Source: Deltaproteobacteria bacterium (GTDB taxonomy: Bacteria > Desulfobacterota > DSM-4660 > Desulfatiglandales > HGW-15). Taken from it: a stretch of DNA of 15,826 nt. The DNA is taken from the NCBI GenBank assembly GCA_019308525.1, contig JAFDIC010000042.1:1-15826 (forward strand). Direction: 5' to 3'. This document shows, piece by piece, positions 1 through 7,170 of the stretch. The stretch's first letter is position 1; each line of letters starts with the position of its first letter. A program made the translations under genes and the position numbers. The notes under the pieces were generated by a model that saw only the letters and a program-made list of their open reading frames with translations, was not told the origin of the DNA and searched no databases.

Positions 1-45
1 GGGGTTGACTATAAGGCCCAACCTCTTCCTCTTGGTGGCATCCAT
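1..45 (-). CDS. Start of a gene resembling ATP-NAD kinase / AcoX-like proteins (cut by the window edge)
   Basis: Only the first 15 codons are visible. They read MDATKRKRLGLIVNP. The ATG lies 3 nt downstream of the TAG of the P-protein beta-like gene, so the two are almost certainly co-transcribed. A basic start followed by a hydrophobic strand ending in G-L-I-V-N-P is typical of the N-terminus of ATP-NAD kinase family proteins, including the AcoX type. In that family this strand leads into a glycine-rich loop, which here lies outside the window. The ribosome-binding site is weak and translation may be coupled to the gene upstream. The family call rests on about eight residues and could be wrong; the existence of a coding start is more secure. 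Confidence 0.45.
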   Translation of the reverse strand, partial: MDATKRKRLGLIVNP

Positions 46-48
46 TCT

Positions 49-1611
49 CTATCTTGCTTGGGCCTTTTTCCTCTTTCTTACGTAGGCCCGCCAGGTCATG
101 GCCCACTTGGCCGGATCATCCAGGTCTTCGTATTTCACCAGGTGAATGGGGGCCCTGTGGGGAGACGATTTTACTGTCTCCGGTTCACTGTAAGCTTCAT
201 CTGAGATCTTTTTCAGCACCGCACACCAGTACTCCATGTCGTCCACGGAATAGGACTCGCAGAACTCCGGAGTGAAGGGCTCGGGCACAACCCAGGGATG
301 ATGGCTCATGAAAAAGGACTGGAGCCCGTAGTCCACCATCCTTCTCTGGATATCCAGCGTCCCTACCCCGGTATCCTTGGTCAGCTTCTCCCAGCTCCAC
401 CTGGTTTGCTCCAGCCTGTATCTCCCCGGGGCATAGTAACGCACAGTCCCCGGGATCTGTTCCAACATCTTGGTCAAGTAGTTGTTGTTCAAGACCGACG
501 TGCGTGCCGTTTCCAGGAGTCCTTCCGGACCCATGCTCATTATCCAGGCATAGGCCCTGAGGACCGCGGGGATGTTCCCATGAACTTCCCTTACCTTGCC
601 TATGCTGTGGGGCCTGTCATAGTCCAGGTGATATTTCTCACCATCCCATGTGACAATGGGCTTCGGCAAGTACTTGGCGAGCTTCCCATCCACCCCGTAG
701 GCAGCGCATCCCGGTCCAAAGCTGCCGTGGGGGGATGAAAAGGTCTTGTGGAGATTGAAGTGGCAGGCATCGAAACCCGCTTCCCTGGCCCTGGTAATCC
801 CGAGAATACCGTTGGCGTTGGCCTGATCGTAAAAGCACAATCCCCCGGCCTCGTGGACGAGGTCGGTGAACTCCTTTATGCGCGGGTTATATATGCCCGT
901 GTCTTCGGGGTTGGTAATCATCAAGCCGGCCGTTCGCTCGGAGACGCTGGCCTTAAGGGCATCAAAATCTGGATACCCCTCCCTGTCCGGCATCAGCGTA
1001 ATCACCTTGAACCCGGCCGTAGCAGCGGTGGCCGCATTACAGGGGTGGGAGAAGATGGTCGTGATTACTTCGTCCCTTTGGGCGCCTTCACCCCGTTCCT
1101 CGTGATATGCCCTGAGGATGCATGCATTGGTGTAAGTTGCCATCGACCCCCCGGGCGGCTGGAAGGTGAATTGATCCAGACCAGAGATCTCCCTGAGAAA
1201 AAGGTCCAGTTTATATATGATCTCGAGGATCCCCTGTATGGTATCCTCATCCTGGTACGGATGAATCTCCGCCATCTGTGGTGACCTGACCAGGGTTTCG
1301 TTCACCTTGGGACTGTATTTCATCGTGGCGGTGCCTTCTGCATCGATATTCGTCTCCATCCCCAGACACATCTGGGAAAGGTGCAGGTAGTGCCTCAAGA
1401 CCTGGGGCTGAGCTATTTCCGGGAGAGCCGGCGCTTCCCTTCTCCTCATGTTCTCCGGTACGTAGGACTCGGGATTCCCCACCGTTTCTCTTATCTCCTT
1501 TTCCGCTTCGGGCACGAGGATACCTCGCTCGCCCTTCCGCCCCATCTCCATGATGATCGGCTCACTCCATACCGGGGAGTGAAAGTCCTTTACTTTCGGC
1601 AGATCCTTCAT
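49..1611 (-). CDS. gcvPB: Glycine dehydrogenase (decarboxylating) subunit 2-like protein, PLP-dependent, with a divergent active site
   Basis: 520 aa, homologous along its length to the beta half (GcvPB) of the split P-protein. In genuine glycine cleavage that protein decarboxylates glycine and passes the aminomethyl group to lipoylated H-protein. The PLP-lysine motif is intact (NLHKTF, K289), as are the ring-contacting Asp (YDQAN, D262) and the segment TMKYSPK (96-102). Other core motifs have changed. The usual GGGGPG loop after the lysine is GSFGPG (296-301), the usual H-G-T-N-P-A-S-A segment is HPCNAATA (189-196), the QPAAGAHGE stretch is QPPGGSMAT (151-159), and the C-terminal IEPTE-type motif is replaced by FTPEFCES (446-453). 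The ATG overlaps the stop of the alpha-like gene (ATGA), and GGAGGTGG precedes it. Pair membership is secure. Glycine as the substrate is doubtful, because gcvH, gcvT and a lipoamide dehydrogenase are absent from the window. Confidence 0.85.
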   Translation of the reverse strand: MKDLPKVKDFHSPVWSEPIIMEMGRKGERGILVPEAEKEIRETVGNPESYVPENMRRREAPALPEIAQPQVLRHYLHLSQMCLGMETNIDAEGTATMKYSPKVNETLVRSPQMAEIHPYQDEDTIQGILEIIYKLDLFLREISGLDQFTFQPPGGSMATYTNACILRAYHEERGEGAQRDEVITTIFSHPCNAATAATAGFKVITLMPDREGYPDFDALKASVSERTAGLMITNPEDTGIYNPRIKEFTDLVHEAGGLCFYDQANANGILGITRAREAGFDACHFNLHKTFSSPHGSFGPGCAAYGVDGKLAKYLPKPIVTWDGEKYHLDYDRPHSIGKVREVHGNIPAVLRAYAWIMSMGPEGLLETARTSVLNNNYLTKMLEQIPGTVRYYAPGRYRLEQTRWSWEKLTKDTGVGTLDIQRRMVDYGLQSFFMSHHPWVVPEPFTPEFCESYSVDDMEYWCAVLKKISDEAYSEPETVKSSPHRAPIHLVKYEDLDDPAKWAMTWRAYVRKRKKAQAR

Positions 1612-3020
1612 TTCCCAACCACCTCCTCCAGTGCTTCCACGAGCCTGTCGATGTCCCTTTTACCGTGGACTTCCGTAACGCAGTAAAGGGCGCTGTTGCC
1701 CAGTTCAGGGAAATCCTCTGAAAGGTCCTTTCCCCCGAAGATCTCGTAGTCCAAGAGCTTACGGTTTATCTCCCTCACGGTTTTCCCCGTGCCGTCGAAA
1801 CTGACAACGAACTCCTTGAAGGCATAGGAGGGAAACAGCACCTCTACACCCTTTATGGACGACAGGCGGTCAATGGCATAATGGGATCTTTGGATAATGG
1901 TCTCCCCTATCTCCCGGAATCCCTTTGGTCCCATTAATGACATGTACACGGCGGCTGCAATCGTCCACAGGCCGGCCACGGTCCCCAAGAAGTCCTTTGC
2001 CTTGTCCCTGCCTATGTAAGAAGTCCTCTCGAACCTGGAAAACCCAAAACCGTATTCCCCCTCCTTTACGGTATCTACCAGGCTGATCAACCAGGAGGGA
2101 TATTCAGCTATGTATCTCTCTTCGTCCCGGCTGGCAATGAACCCCGCTACCCCACCACCGTAATTCATGTGGATACCCAGGGGCTGGATCGTGCCAACCA
2201 CCATGTCTGTCCCGTAATTCCCTGGGGGCGTTACGACACCGAGGGAGATGGGATCCACGCCCACTATGCACTCCGCGCCCTTCTCGTGGGCAATGGCGCA
2301 TATTTCTTCTCCCCTTGCCTCAATGAAGCCAAGGTAACAGGGGTTTTCAAAGTAGACCGCAGCAGTGTCAGAAGATATCTTTCTCTTCAAATCATCCAGA
2401 TCAACCATTCCTGTATCCCTGTCATGTTCAACCAGCACGACATTGAGCCCCTTCCCCGGGGGTATGGACTTACAAAAGTTCCTGATGGTTGCAAGCCGTT
2501 CAGGCCCCGTGGTCTTGGCCAGCAGTACTTCTGATCTTCCTGTCATCCTCCCCGCCATCCGAATGGCGTTGGCTGCCACTGCACCCCAACTGTAGCTCGG
2601 CTTGCTCACCACGTCCATGCAAAGGAGTTCCCCCATGAGGCTCTGGAACTCGAACTGGGCCTGGATCCTTCCAAATGTCGAATAGGCCGTGCCCCCGTAT
2701 GCAGTGAGAAACTCCGAGCGCCCAATGATCTCTTCGCACACCGCAGGCACGTAGTGTTGCCAGCATCCGGCACCCAGAAAACTGAGATACTCATGGCATG
2801 TCTTGTTTTGTCCCAGGATCACTTCTACGTGCTTCCTTAGCTCATATTCCGAGGGAAATGGTTCGGGGATATTGAGCCTGCCCTTGAACCTCAAGTGCTC
2901 CGGGATCTCCTTGTATATCTCCTCCACATCGCTTACCCCGATTTCCTTCAGCATGTGCTCCTTTATCTCGGGAGCGGAATTGGGGATATAGGGATGTACA
3001 AATGCCTTTTCTTTTGCCAT
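1608..3020 (-). CDS. gcvPA: Glycine dehydrogenase (decarboxylating) subunit 1-like protein, with a divergent active site
   Basis: 470 aa, homologous to the alpha half (GcvPA) of the split P-protein; true GcvPA is about 440-450 aa. Conserved features are FLGAG (81-85), RSEFLTAY (101-108), VDPISLG (255-261) and QPLGIHMNYGGG (279-290). Segments that are nearly invariant in glycine-specific enzymes have changed. The usual P-Y-Q-P-E...S-Q-G after TAY is GGTAYSTFGR (109-118), the usual YDGATA is YSWGAVA (143-149), and the usual REQ-I-R-R-K-A-S-N-I stretch is FERTSYIGRDKAKDFLG (330-346). I chose the ATG at 3020 because GGAGGTG sits six bases upstream. A GTG three codons earlier (3029) is in frame but overlaps that ribosome-binding site. 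The gene forms a translationally coupled pair with the beta-like gene and probably makes a heterodimer or heterotetramer in the cytoplasm. Confidence 0.85.
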   Translation of the reverse strand: MAKEKAFVHPYIPNSAPEIKEHMLKEIGVSDVEEIYKEIPEHLRFKGRLNIPEPFPSEYELRKHVEVILGQNKTCHEYLSFLGAGCWQHYVPAVCEEIIGRSEFLTAYGGTAYSTFGRIQAQFEFQSLMGELLCMDVVSKPSYSWGAVAANAIRMAGRMTGRSEVLLAKTTGPERLATIRNFCKSIPPGKGLNVVLVEHDRDTGMVDLDDLKRKISSDTAAVYFENPCYLGFIEARGEEICAIAHEKGAECIVGVDPISLGVVTPPGNYGTDMVVGTIQPLGIHMNYGGGVAGFIASRDEERYIAEYPSWLISLVDTVKEGEYGFGFSRFERTSYIGRDKAKDFLGTVAGLWTIAAAVYMSLMGPKGFREIGETIIQRSHYAIDRLSSIKGVEVLFPSYAFKEFVVSFDGTGKTVREINRKLLDYEIFGGKDLSEDFPELGNSALYCVTEVHGKRDIDRLVEALEEVVGK

Positions 3021-3055
3021 GGAATTCACCTCCGTTGACCGATATCAGTGCTTTC

Positions 3056-3865
3056 CTACTGGGCCGTCACGCCACCATCAATGACGAATGCCGCCCCTGT
3101 CACCCATTTTGATTCATCTGACGCGAGGTATAGATCCATGTAAGCCACATCCAGGGCTTCACCTACCCCAATTGGATGTATTTTCTTCATTCGCTCCAGG
3201 TATTCTTCTTCACTGATGCCGTATCCGGATGCCTCGCCCCTCGTCATGGAAGTGTGAACGTAGGCCGGATGAACGGAGTTTACACGGATCCTGTACCCTC
3301 TTGCGCCACAAGAGAGGGCCGCAGACTTTGTCATGGTCGTGACCGCCCCCTTTGACGCACAGTAGGCGAAGAGGTCCGGTTCTGCCACCAGGCCGTCTAT
3401 GGAAGAGCGGTTGATGATGGAGCACAGCTCGCCATTGCCCTTCATAGTTAAGATGGCGTACTTGGTGCCGAGAAACACTCCAGTAGCGTTTACGGCCATG
3501 GTCCTGTTCCAGTTTTCCAGGCTGGTATTCTCGATGTCCGCTATCTCCGAAATGCCGGCATTATTGACAAGGACATTAAGCTTGCCGTATCGCGATAGGG
3601 TTTCCCGCATCAAGAACCTCCAATCCTCCTCGTTGGTCACGTCGAGGCGGATGAAGATCGCATCTCCACCATCCTTTCTTATCTCCTCCGCAACCCTGGC
3701 GCCTTTTTTCTCATCGATATCCGCCACCACCACCCGGGCCCCTTGCTTTGCAAAGAGCCTGGCCGTGGCTTCACCGATCCCCTCGGCGCTGCCTGTAACA
3801 ATCGCCACCTTGCCTTGGAGTCTTTCTCTGCTGCCTCTCTCCCTCTTTTTCTCGGATATTGCCAT
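3056..3865 (-). CDS. Short-chain dehydrogenase/reductase (classical SDR), NAD-preferring
   Basis: 269 aa, typical of classical SDRs (about 250 aa) plus a basic N-terminal tail of some 15 residues. The Rossmann motif TGSAEGIG is at 24-31. An Asp (D49) at the end of the second strand favours NAD(H) over NADP(H). NNAG is at 101-104, with N126, S155, Y168 and K172 forming the usual N-S-Y-K catalytic set (YCASK at 168-172). The C-terminus has the common VTGAAFVIDGG ending. The start is supported by GAGG a few bases upstream. It lies 35 nt before the P-protein-like pair and 59 nt after dctM, so it probably oxidises the hydroxyl group of an imported substrate, or reduces a product, in the same pathway. 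The substrate cannot be read from the sequence. Confidence 0.9.
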   Translation of the reverse strand: MAISEKKRERGSRERLQGKVAIVTGSAEGIGEATARLFAKQGARVVVADIDEKKGARVAEEIRKDGGDAIFIRLDVTNEEDWRFLMRETLSRYGKLNVLVNNAGISEIADIENTSLENWNRTMAVNATGVFLGTKYAILTMKGNGELCSIINRSSIDGLVAEPDLFAYCASKGAVTTMTKSAALSCGARGYRIRVNSVHPAYVHTSMTRGEASGYGISEEEYLERMKKIHPIGVGEALDVAYMDLYLASDESKWVTGAAFVIDGGVTAQ

Positions 3866-3924
3866 TCAAGTCCTCATTGTGCTCCGCGCCACTGTGCATG
3901 CCTCCCTTACCATTCTCCCGGAAC

Positions 3925-5232
3925 CTAGATCATCTTGCCCGGGAGCCACAAGGCCAACTTCGGGTACACCATGGTCAAGACCAGCACCAGCAGTTGCATT
4001 CCGACGAAAGGCGGCACCGCCTGCCAGATGTCCTTCGTAGACACCTCCGGTGGTGCCACCCCCTTCATTAAGATCAGCGACCAGCCGAACGGTGGTGTCA
4101 AGTATGCTACTTGCATATTAAGCAAGAAAACAATGGAGAACCAGATTGGATCGAAACCCAGGAACTTTGCAATGGGCATGAAGATGGGGGCGCAGATGGT
4201 AATCACGGCATAATCGTCCATAAACATCCCGAATAACAGGAGAATAATCTGCATACCCACCAGGATGACCCATCGGCTTACAGGGAGCTGTTCCACTATC
4301 TCCATCACCAGATCCTGGGCCCCCGCAGTGGTATAGAATATGCCGAACAAGGTCGCCGATACCAGGATCCACAGGGCCATTCCGCTTATCCTGAAAGTAT
4401 CCAGGCAAGAGTCCATGAGCACCTTCCAGGTCAAGCGACGATGTATGATACAGACGAAAAATGCCCCCATGGCCCCCACGCCCGCCGCTTCGGTGGGTGT
4501 GGCCATCCCGGAGAATATGGACCCCAAGACGAGCACAACCAGCAAGGTAGGAAAGAACAGTTCCTTCAGGGAAACCCACCTCATCTTCCATGTGACCTCT
4601 TCAGCCGCCCTGGGCGCAAGCTGGGGCTGGAAATAACACCTGATCAGGATGTAGAGGACATAAAAGAACGCACAAACGAAACCTGGAATTGCACCCCCGA
4701 AAAAGAGCCTCCCGATGGAGACCCTTGCGATGAAAGAGAAGACTATCATTATGATGCTGGGAGGTATGATCGTCCCCAAGACCCCTCCTGCCATCACGCA
4801 ACCGAGGGCCAGGGACTTATCATAGTTATGCCTCAGCATGGCGGGGACTGCAATAAGGCCCATCGTCAGTATCCCGGGACCAAACCCACCGCACATCGCC
4901 AGGGCCACACATACCGCCACCGATACCACTGCGAGACTTCCTCGCACCCCTGACAGCCAGTAGTTCAGGGCCTGGAAGAGACGATCCGAAATTCCCGAGT
5001 GGATGAGGAAATTCCCCATGAGCAGAAAAAGGGGAATGGTAATGAGAGTGGGGTCGGTAATTTCCCTGTAGGTGGTTGTAGCTACCGTGTACAGTCCGAT
5101 GTAACCTTCAAGCAGATAGGTGAGAACCACAGTGATCCCACCCAGGGCAAATGCTACTGGAACCCCCAGGGACAACAACAACAGGAGTCCACCGAACAGC
5201 AGTACTGAAACCAGTTCAACGCTCATTTCCAT
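3925..5232 (-). CDS. dctM: TRAP transporter large permease subunit (DctM family)
   Basis: 435 aa, very hydrophobic, with roughly a dozen membrane segments, as expected for the 12-helix DctM transport subunit that moves solute across the inner membrane using an ion gradient. Family landmarks are the GFGPGILTMGLIAVPAML stretch, followed by YDKSLALG and GTIIPPSIIMI, and the C-terminal LNMQVAYLTPPFG motif. It follows dctQ after an 80-nt gap. The start is not clear-cut: ATGs at 5232 and 5226 are in frame and neither has a good Shine-Dalgarno. A four-codon frame (ATG GTG ACC TGA, 5245-5234) ends one base before the first ATG and could deliver ribosomes by re-initiation. TRAP ligands are usually carboxylates, including keto and aromatic acids, or sulfonates. 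Confidence 0.95.
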   Translation of the reverse strand: MEMSVELVSVLLFGGLLLLLSLGVPVAFALGGITVVLTYLLEGYIGLYTVATTTYREITDPTLITIPLFLLMGNFLIHSGISDRLFQALNYWLSGVRGSLAVVSVAVCVALAMCGGFGPGILTMGLIAVPAMLRHNYDKSLALGCVMAGGVLGTIIPPSIIMIVFSFIARVSIGRLFFGGAIPGFVCAFFYVLYILIRCYFQPQLAPRAAEEVTWKMRWVSLKELFFPTLLVVLVLGSIFSGMATPTEAAGVGAMGAFFVCIIHRRLTWKVLMDSCLDTFRISGMALWILVSATLFGIFYTTAGAQDLVMEIVEQLPVSRWVILVGMQIILLLFGMFMDDYAVITICAPIFMPIAKFLGFDPIWFSIVFLLNMQVAYLTPPFGWSLILMKGVAPPEVSTKDIWQAVPPFVGMQLLVLVLTMVYPKLALWLPGKMI

Positions 5233-5259
5233 TTCAGGTCACCATTATCACCTTCTTGC

Positions 5260-5298
5260 AGCAATAGTTCCCAGGCCTCCTCTTGCCAACTTATTGCT
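5260..5298 (-). repeat. Inverted repeat between dctQ and dctM
   Basis: AGCAATA (5260-5266) and TATTGCT (5292-5298) are perfect 7-base arms around a 25-base loop, inside the 80-base gap between the two membrane subunits. No T-run follows on the coding strand, so this is not a standard terminator. It may adjust the dctQ/dctM expression ratio or be accidental. Confidence 0.3.
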
Positions 5299-5312
5299 AC
5301 GGAGCCGCATTG

Positions 5313-5813
5313 CTATTTGTTATTTGGCCGCGAGAAAACGGCTATCCCCTCCAGGAGGAAGAGGAATGCCGCAACGGGAATCAATATCTTGAGGGGATAG
5401 AGAGGTATGGGGAATGCTCCTGTCAGTTTCTCTTTCACTATGACGGAATTCCAGCCCATCCTGGCCCCCTGGAGGATCAAGGCTACCATGAAACAAAAAA
5501 AGGAAGTCATGGCAAAATACCTGGCTACCCTCTTCATCCTGGGGGGAAAATGATCATAGAGGATCTCCACACGGATGTGGTCCTCCTTGGACATGGTATA
5601 TATCCCGGCGAAGAGGATGAAAACACCAAAAAGCTGCCTGTTGATCGGCCACACCCAAAGGGTGGGATGATTAAAGGCATACCGTGCAACGACCTCTATC
5701 GTGGTAATCACCATCATGACGAAGATCAAAAGGCATACCACCCGCCCGGTCTTCTCGCTTACCCTATCAACGAACCTGAAGAAAGCACCCAATTTTCCTG
5801 CCATTGTCTTCAT
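5313..5813 (-). CDS. dctQ: TRAP transporter small permease subunit (DctQ family)
   Basis: 166 aa with four predicted membrane helices (about 22-44, 56-74, 94-115 and 139-159), the size and topology of DctQ. The polar segment after helix 2, KEDHIRVEILYDHFPPRMKR, matches the conserved DctQ loop of the form H-I/V-R-V-x-x-L followed by a proline and basic residues. DctQ forms the membrane domain with DctM. The position between dctP and dctM is the classical PQM order. Two ATGs are possible: the one at 5813 has GAGGGA almost touching it, and the one three codons later (5804) has that same sequence at a slightly long distance. The gene is 99 nt downstream of dctP, and a strong hairpin fills that gap. 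Confidence 0.93.
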   Translation of the reverse strand: MKTMAGKLGAFFRFVDRVSEKTGRVVCLLIFVMMVITTIEVVARYAFNHPTLWVWPINRQLFGVFILFAGIYTMSKEDHIRVEILYDHFPPRMKRVARYFAMTSFFCFMVALILQGARMGWNSVIVKEKLTGAFPIPLYPLKILIPVAAFLFLLEGIAVFSRPNNK

Positions 5814-5837
5814 TCCCTCAATCAGTCTCCCGGGAAG

Positions 5838-5872
5838 GGCTGGAGGAGGTCTTCGGACCCCCTCCCCAAGCC
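5838..5872 (-). other. Strong intercistronic RNA hairpin between dctP and dctQ
   Basis: On the transcribed strand GGAGGGGGTC pairs with GACCTCCTCC through ten base pairs (one G-U) around a CGAA loop (5842-5865). The stem continues after a 3-base bulge with GGCT/AGCC (5838-5841 with 5869-5872). No U-run follows, so termination is unlikely. A stabilising or processing hairpin downstream of the binding-protein gene would keep dctP mRNA, and so DctP, in excess over the membrane subunits; that role is an inference. Confidence 0.6.
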
Positions 5873-5912
5873 TCTATCTCGGGTTCTTGTTTCCCGTTCT
5901 GGACCAGGTGGC

Positions 5913-6974
5913 TTACTTGACCCCCCTCCATTCCTTTATCAGGGCAATGGCCTTGGCCGAAGCAGCATCCCTGGCAGCCATCTCATCCCACAGCTCCAAT
6001 GCTGCCTTCTGGTGCGCTTTCATCGCCTCGGGAGTCAATTCACACTTCTTCACGACACCCTTCTTGACCAGGTCCTCAACGATAAGCATCTCTTTTTCAT
6101 AGGCTGAAATAGTCTTGTACCAGTAGTCCTCCGCTGCCCCCCTGAGGGCCTCTTTCAGGTCTTCCGGAAGGGAGTTCCACAACTTCATGTTAATCATGAT
6201 ATGCCCTACGATTGTGTCATTCTCCAGTCCTTTGATCCAGTAAGGCGCCACCTCGTGCCATTTGAGGCCGGTTACCGCACTCACGTCCCATTGCGAGGCA
6301 TCAAGAGTACCAAGCTTAAGTGCCATATAGGTATCTTCCGGGGAGACCGAAGTGGTTCCCCTCCAGCCAACCATGTTGTGCCATTTCGTCCATATCCCCT
6401 CGTCCCTGATCTTGACACCCTTCACATCTTCAAGGGTCCGGATACATTTCGTGGCAAGGGTAAATGGAGCCTCGCCGTAGGTATGCATGTCGAGCCAGTA
6501 CAGCCCGTGTTTTCCGTACTGTTGCCTCAGCAGTTCAACGAATCCGCTCTCAAAAAAGAACTTCCTGATGAGGTTCGCGGCTTCAGGATAGGTATCCGCC
6601 TCGGGAATCCTGTATGCATAGGGGATACCAAACTCTATTTCCCCGACCGGAACAATACCCCCCCAGAAGGTTCCTCCGCAATGGAGCATATCCACCGTAC
6701 CGACCTTGGTGGCATCAAACAACTGCTCTGTGGGCACTATCTCCGGTGTTGCAAATACCGAGATCTTGAGCCGCCCGTTACTCCTCTTGGCAGCCGACGC
6801 TGCAAAGTCCTTTAACAGCTCCATGGACAGGTCCCCATGGGGGTAACCGGATTGAATCTTGAGCCTGTAAACCTTGCCCGCTGCCACTGCACTCGAAAAA
6901 GACAAGAACATGCAAAGCACAAAAACCAATCCAAGGACCACGGCACCTAACAGATACTTTCTCCTTCCCTTCAT
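5913..6974 (-). CDS. dctP: TRAP transporter substrate-binding protein (DctP family)
   Basis: 353 aa periplasmic binding protein. The N-terminus has a basic segment (KGRRK), a hydrophobic core and an AVAA cleavage site near residue 32, a Sec signal peptide without a lipobox. After it come the DctP-type fold signatures: TEQLFDATKVGTVDM (82-96), TLEDVKGVKIRDEG (180-193) carrying the Arg (R190) that in this family usually holds the ligand carboxylate, and ALKLGTLDASQWD (218-230). I chose the ATG at 6974 because AAAGGAGG lies six bases upstream. An in-frame ATG at 6995 would add MTERRNK and overlap that ribosome-binding site. It is the first gene of the TRAP block and is preceded by a 196-nt leader. 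The ligand is unknown, probably a carboxylate. Confidence 0.95.
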   Translation of the reverse strand: MKGRRKYLLGAVVLGLVFVLCMFLSFSSAVAAGKVYRLKIQSGYPHGDLSMELLKDFAASAAKRSNGRLKISVFATPEIVPTEQLFDATKVGTVDMLHCGGTFWGGIVPVGEIEFGIPYAYRIPEADTYPEAANLIRKFFFESGFVELLRQQYGKHGLYWLDMHTYGEAPFTLATKCIRTLEDVKGVKIRDEGIWTKWHNMVGWRGTTSVSPEDTYMALKLGTLDASQWDVSAVTGLKWHEVAPYWIKGLENDTIVGHIMINMKLWNSLPEDLKEALRGAAEDYWYKTISAYEKEMLIVEDLVKKGVVKKCELTPEAMKAHQKAALELWDEMAARDAASAKAIALIKEWRGVK

Positions 6975-7045
6975 TTTGTTCCTCCTTTCAGTCATGGTGA
7001 GTTTAAGCTTTCCTTTTGACCAATTTCAAATCCTGAACAGTTCTT

Positions 7046-7058
7046 ATCACCTCCTTTT
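7046..7058 (-). promoter_or_regulatory. Orphan near-perfect Shine-Dalgarno sequence in the dctP leader
   Basis: The minus strand reads AAAAGGAGGTGAT here, an almost full match to the anti-Shine-Dalgarno end of 16S rRNA, but it lies about 70 nt before the dctP start, and no credible start codon stands at the right distance. The GTG inside it opens a 15-codon frame ending TAA, but it overlaps the Shine-Dalgarno itself. It could be a ribosome stand-by site, or a relic of a lost gene or leader peptide. Confidence 0.35.
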
Positions 7059-7102
7059 CCCCGAATTCCTTTGCCCGGCAACGCATTATCTGTTATCACT
7101 CA

Positions 7103-7139
7103 TTGCTTGCCTGAGTTTCAAGGTTACAAGCAAGTAACC
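7103..7139 (-). repeat. Inverted repeat with a possible pseudoknot in the dctP leader
   Basis: On the minus strand GGTTAC (7139-7134) and GTAACC (7127-7122) form a perfect 6-bp stem around the loop TTGCTT. The loop is itself complementary to AAGCAA (7108-7103) after a 13-base linker. The elements are ordered as in an H-type pseudoknot, or as two mutually exclusive hairpins (the second is TTGCTTG with CAAGCAA, 7 bp). The element lies in the 196-nt stretch between the SDR and dctP, which holds no gene. No U-run follows the stem, so it is not a simple terminator. The base pairing is visible; function is inferred. Confidence 0.35.
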
Positions 7140-7170
7140 ACTAACAAATAACCGATAACTCCCCCTTCAG

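Noticed and set aside
748..1284. Plus-strand open frame opposite the P-protein beta-like gene
   Set aside because: Antisense shadow of a conserved PLP enzyme with no ribosome-binding site or motif of its own.
5283..6107. Long plus-strand open frame across dctQ and the end of dctP
   Set aside because: It crosses two real genes and their gap, is low-complexity with many Pro, Gly and His, and has no family-like pattern.
7110..7121. Sigma-70-like promoter (TTGAAA) in the dctP leader
   Set aside because: The -10 candidate at 17 bases matches the consensus poorly, and a better-looking GATAAT is at the wrong spacing.
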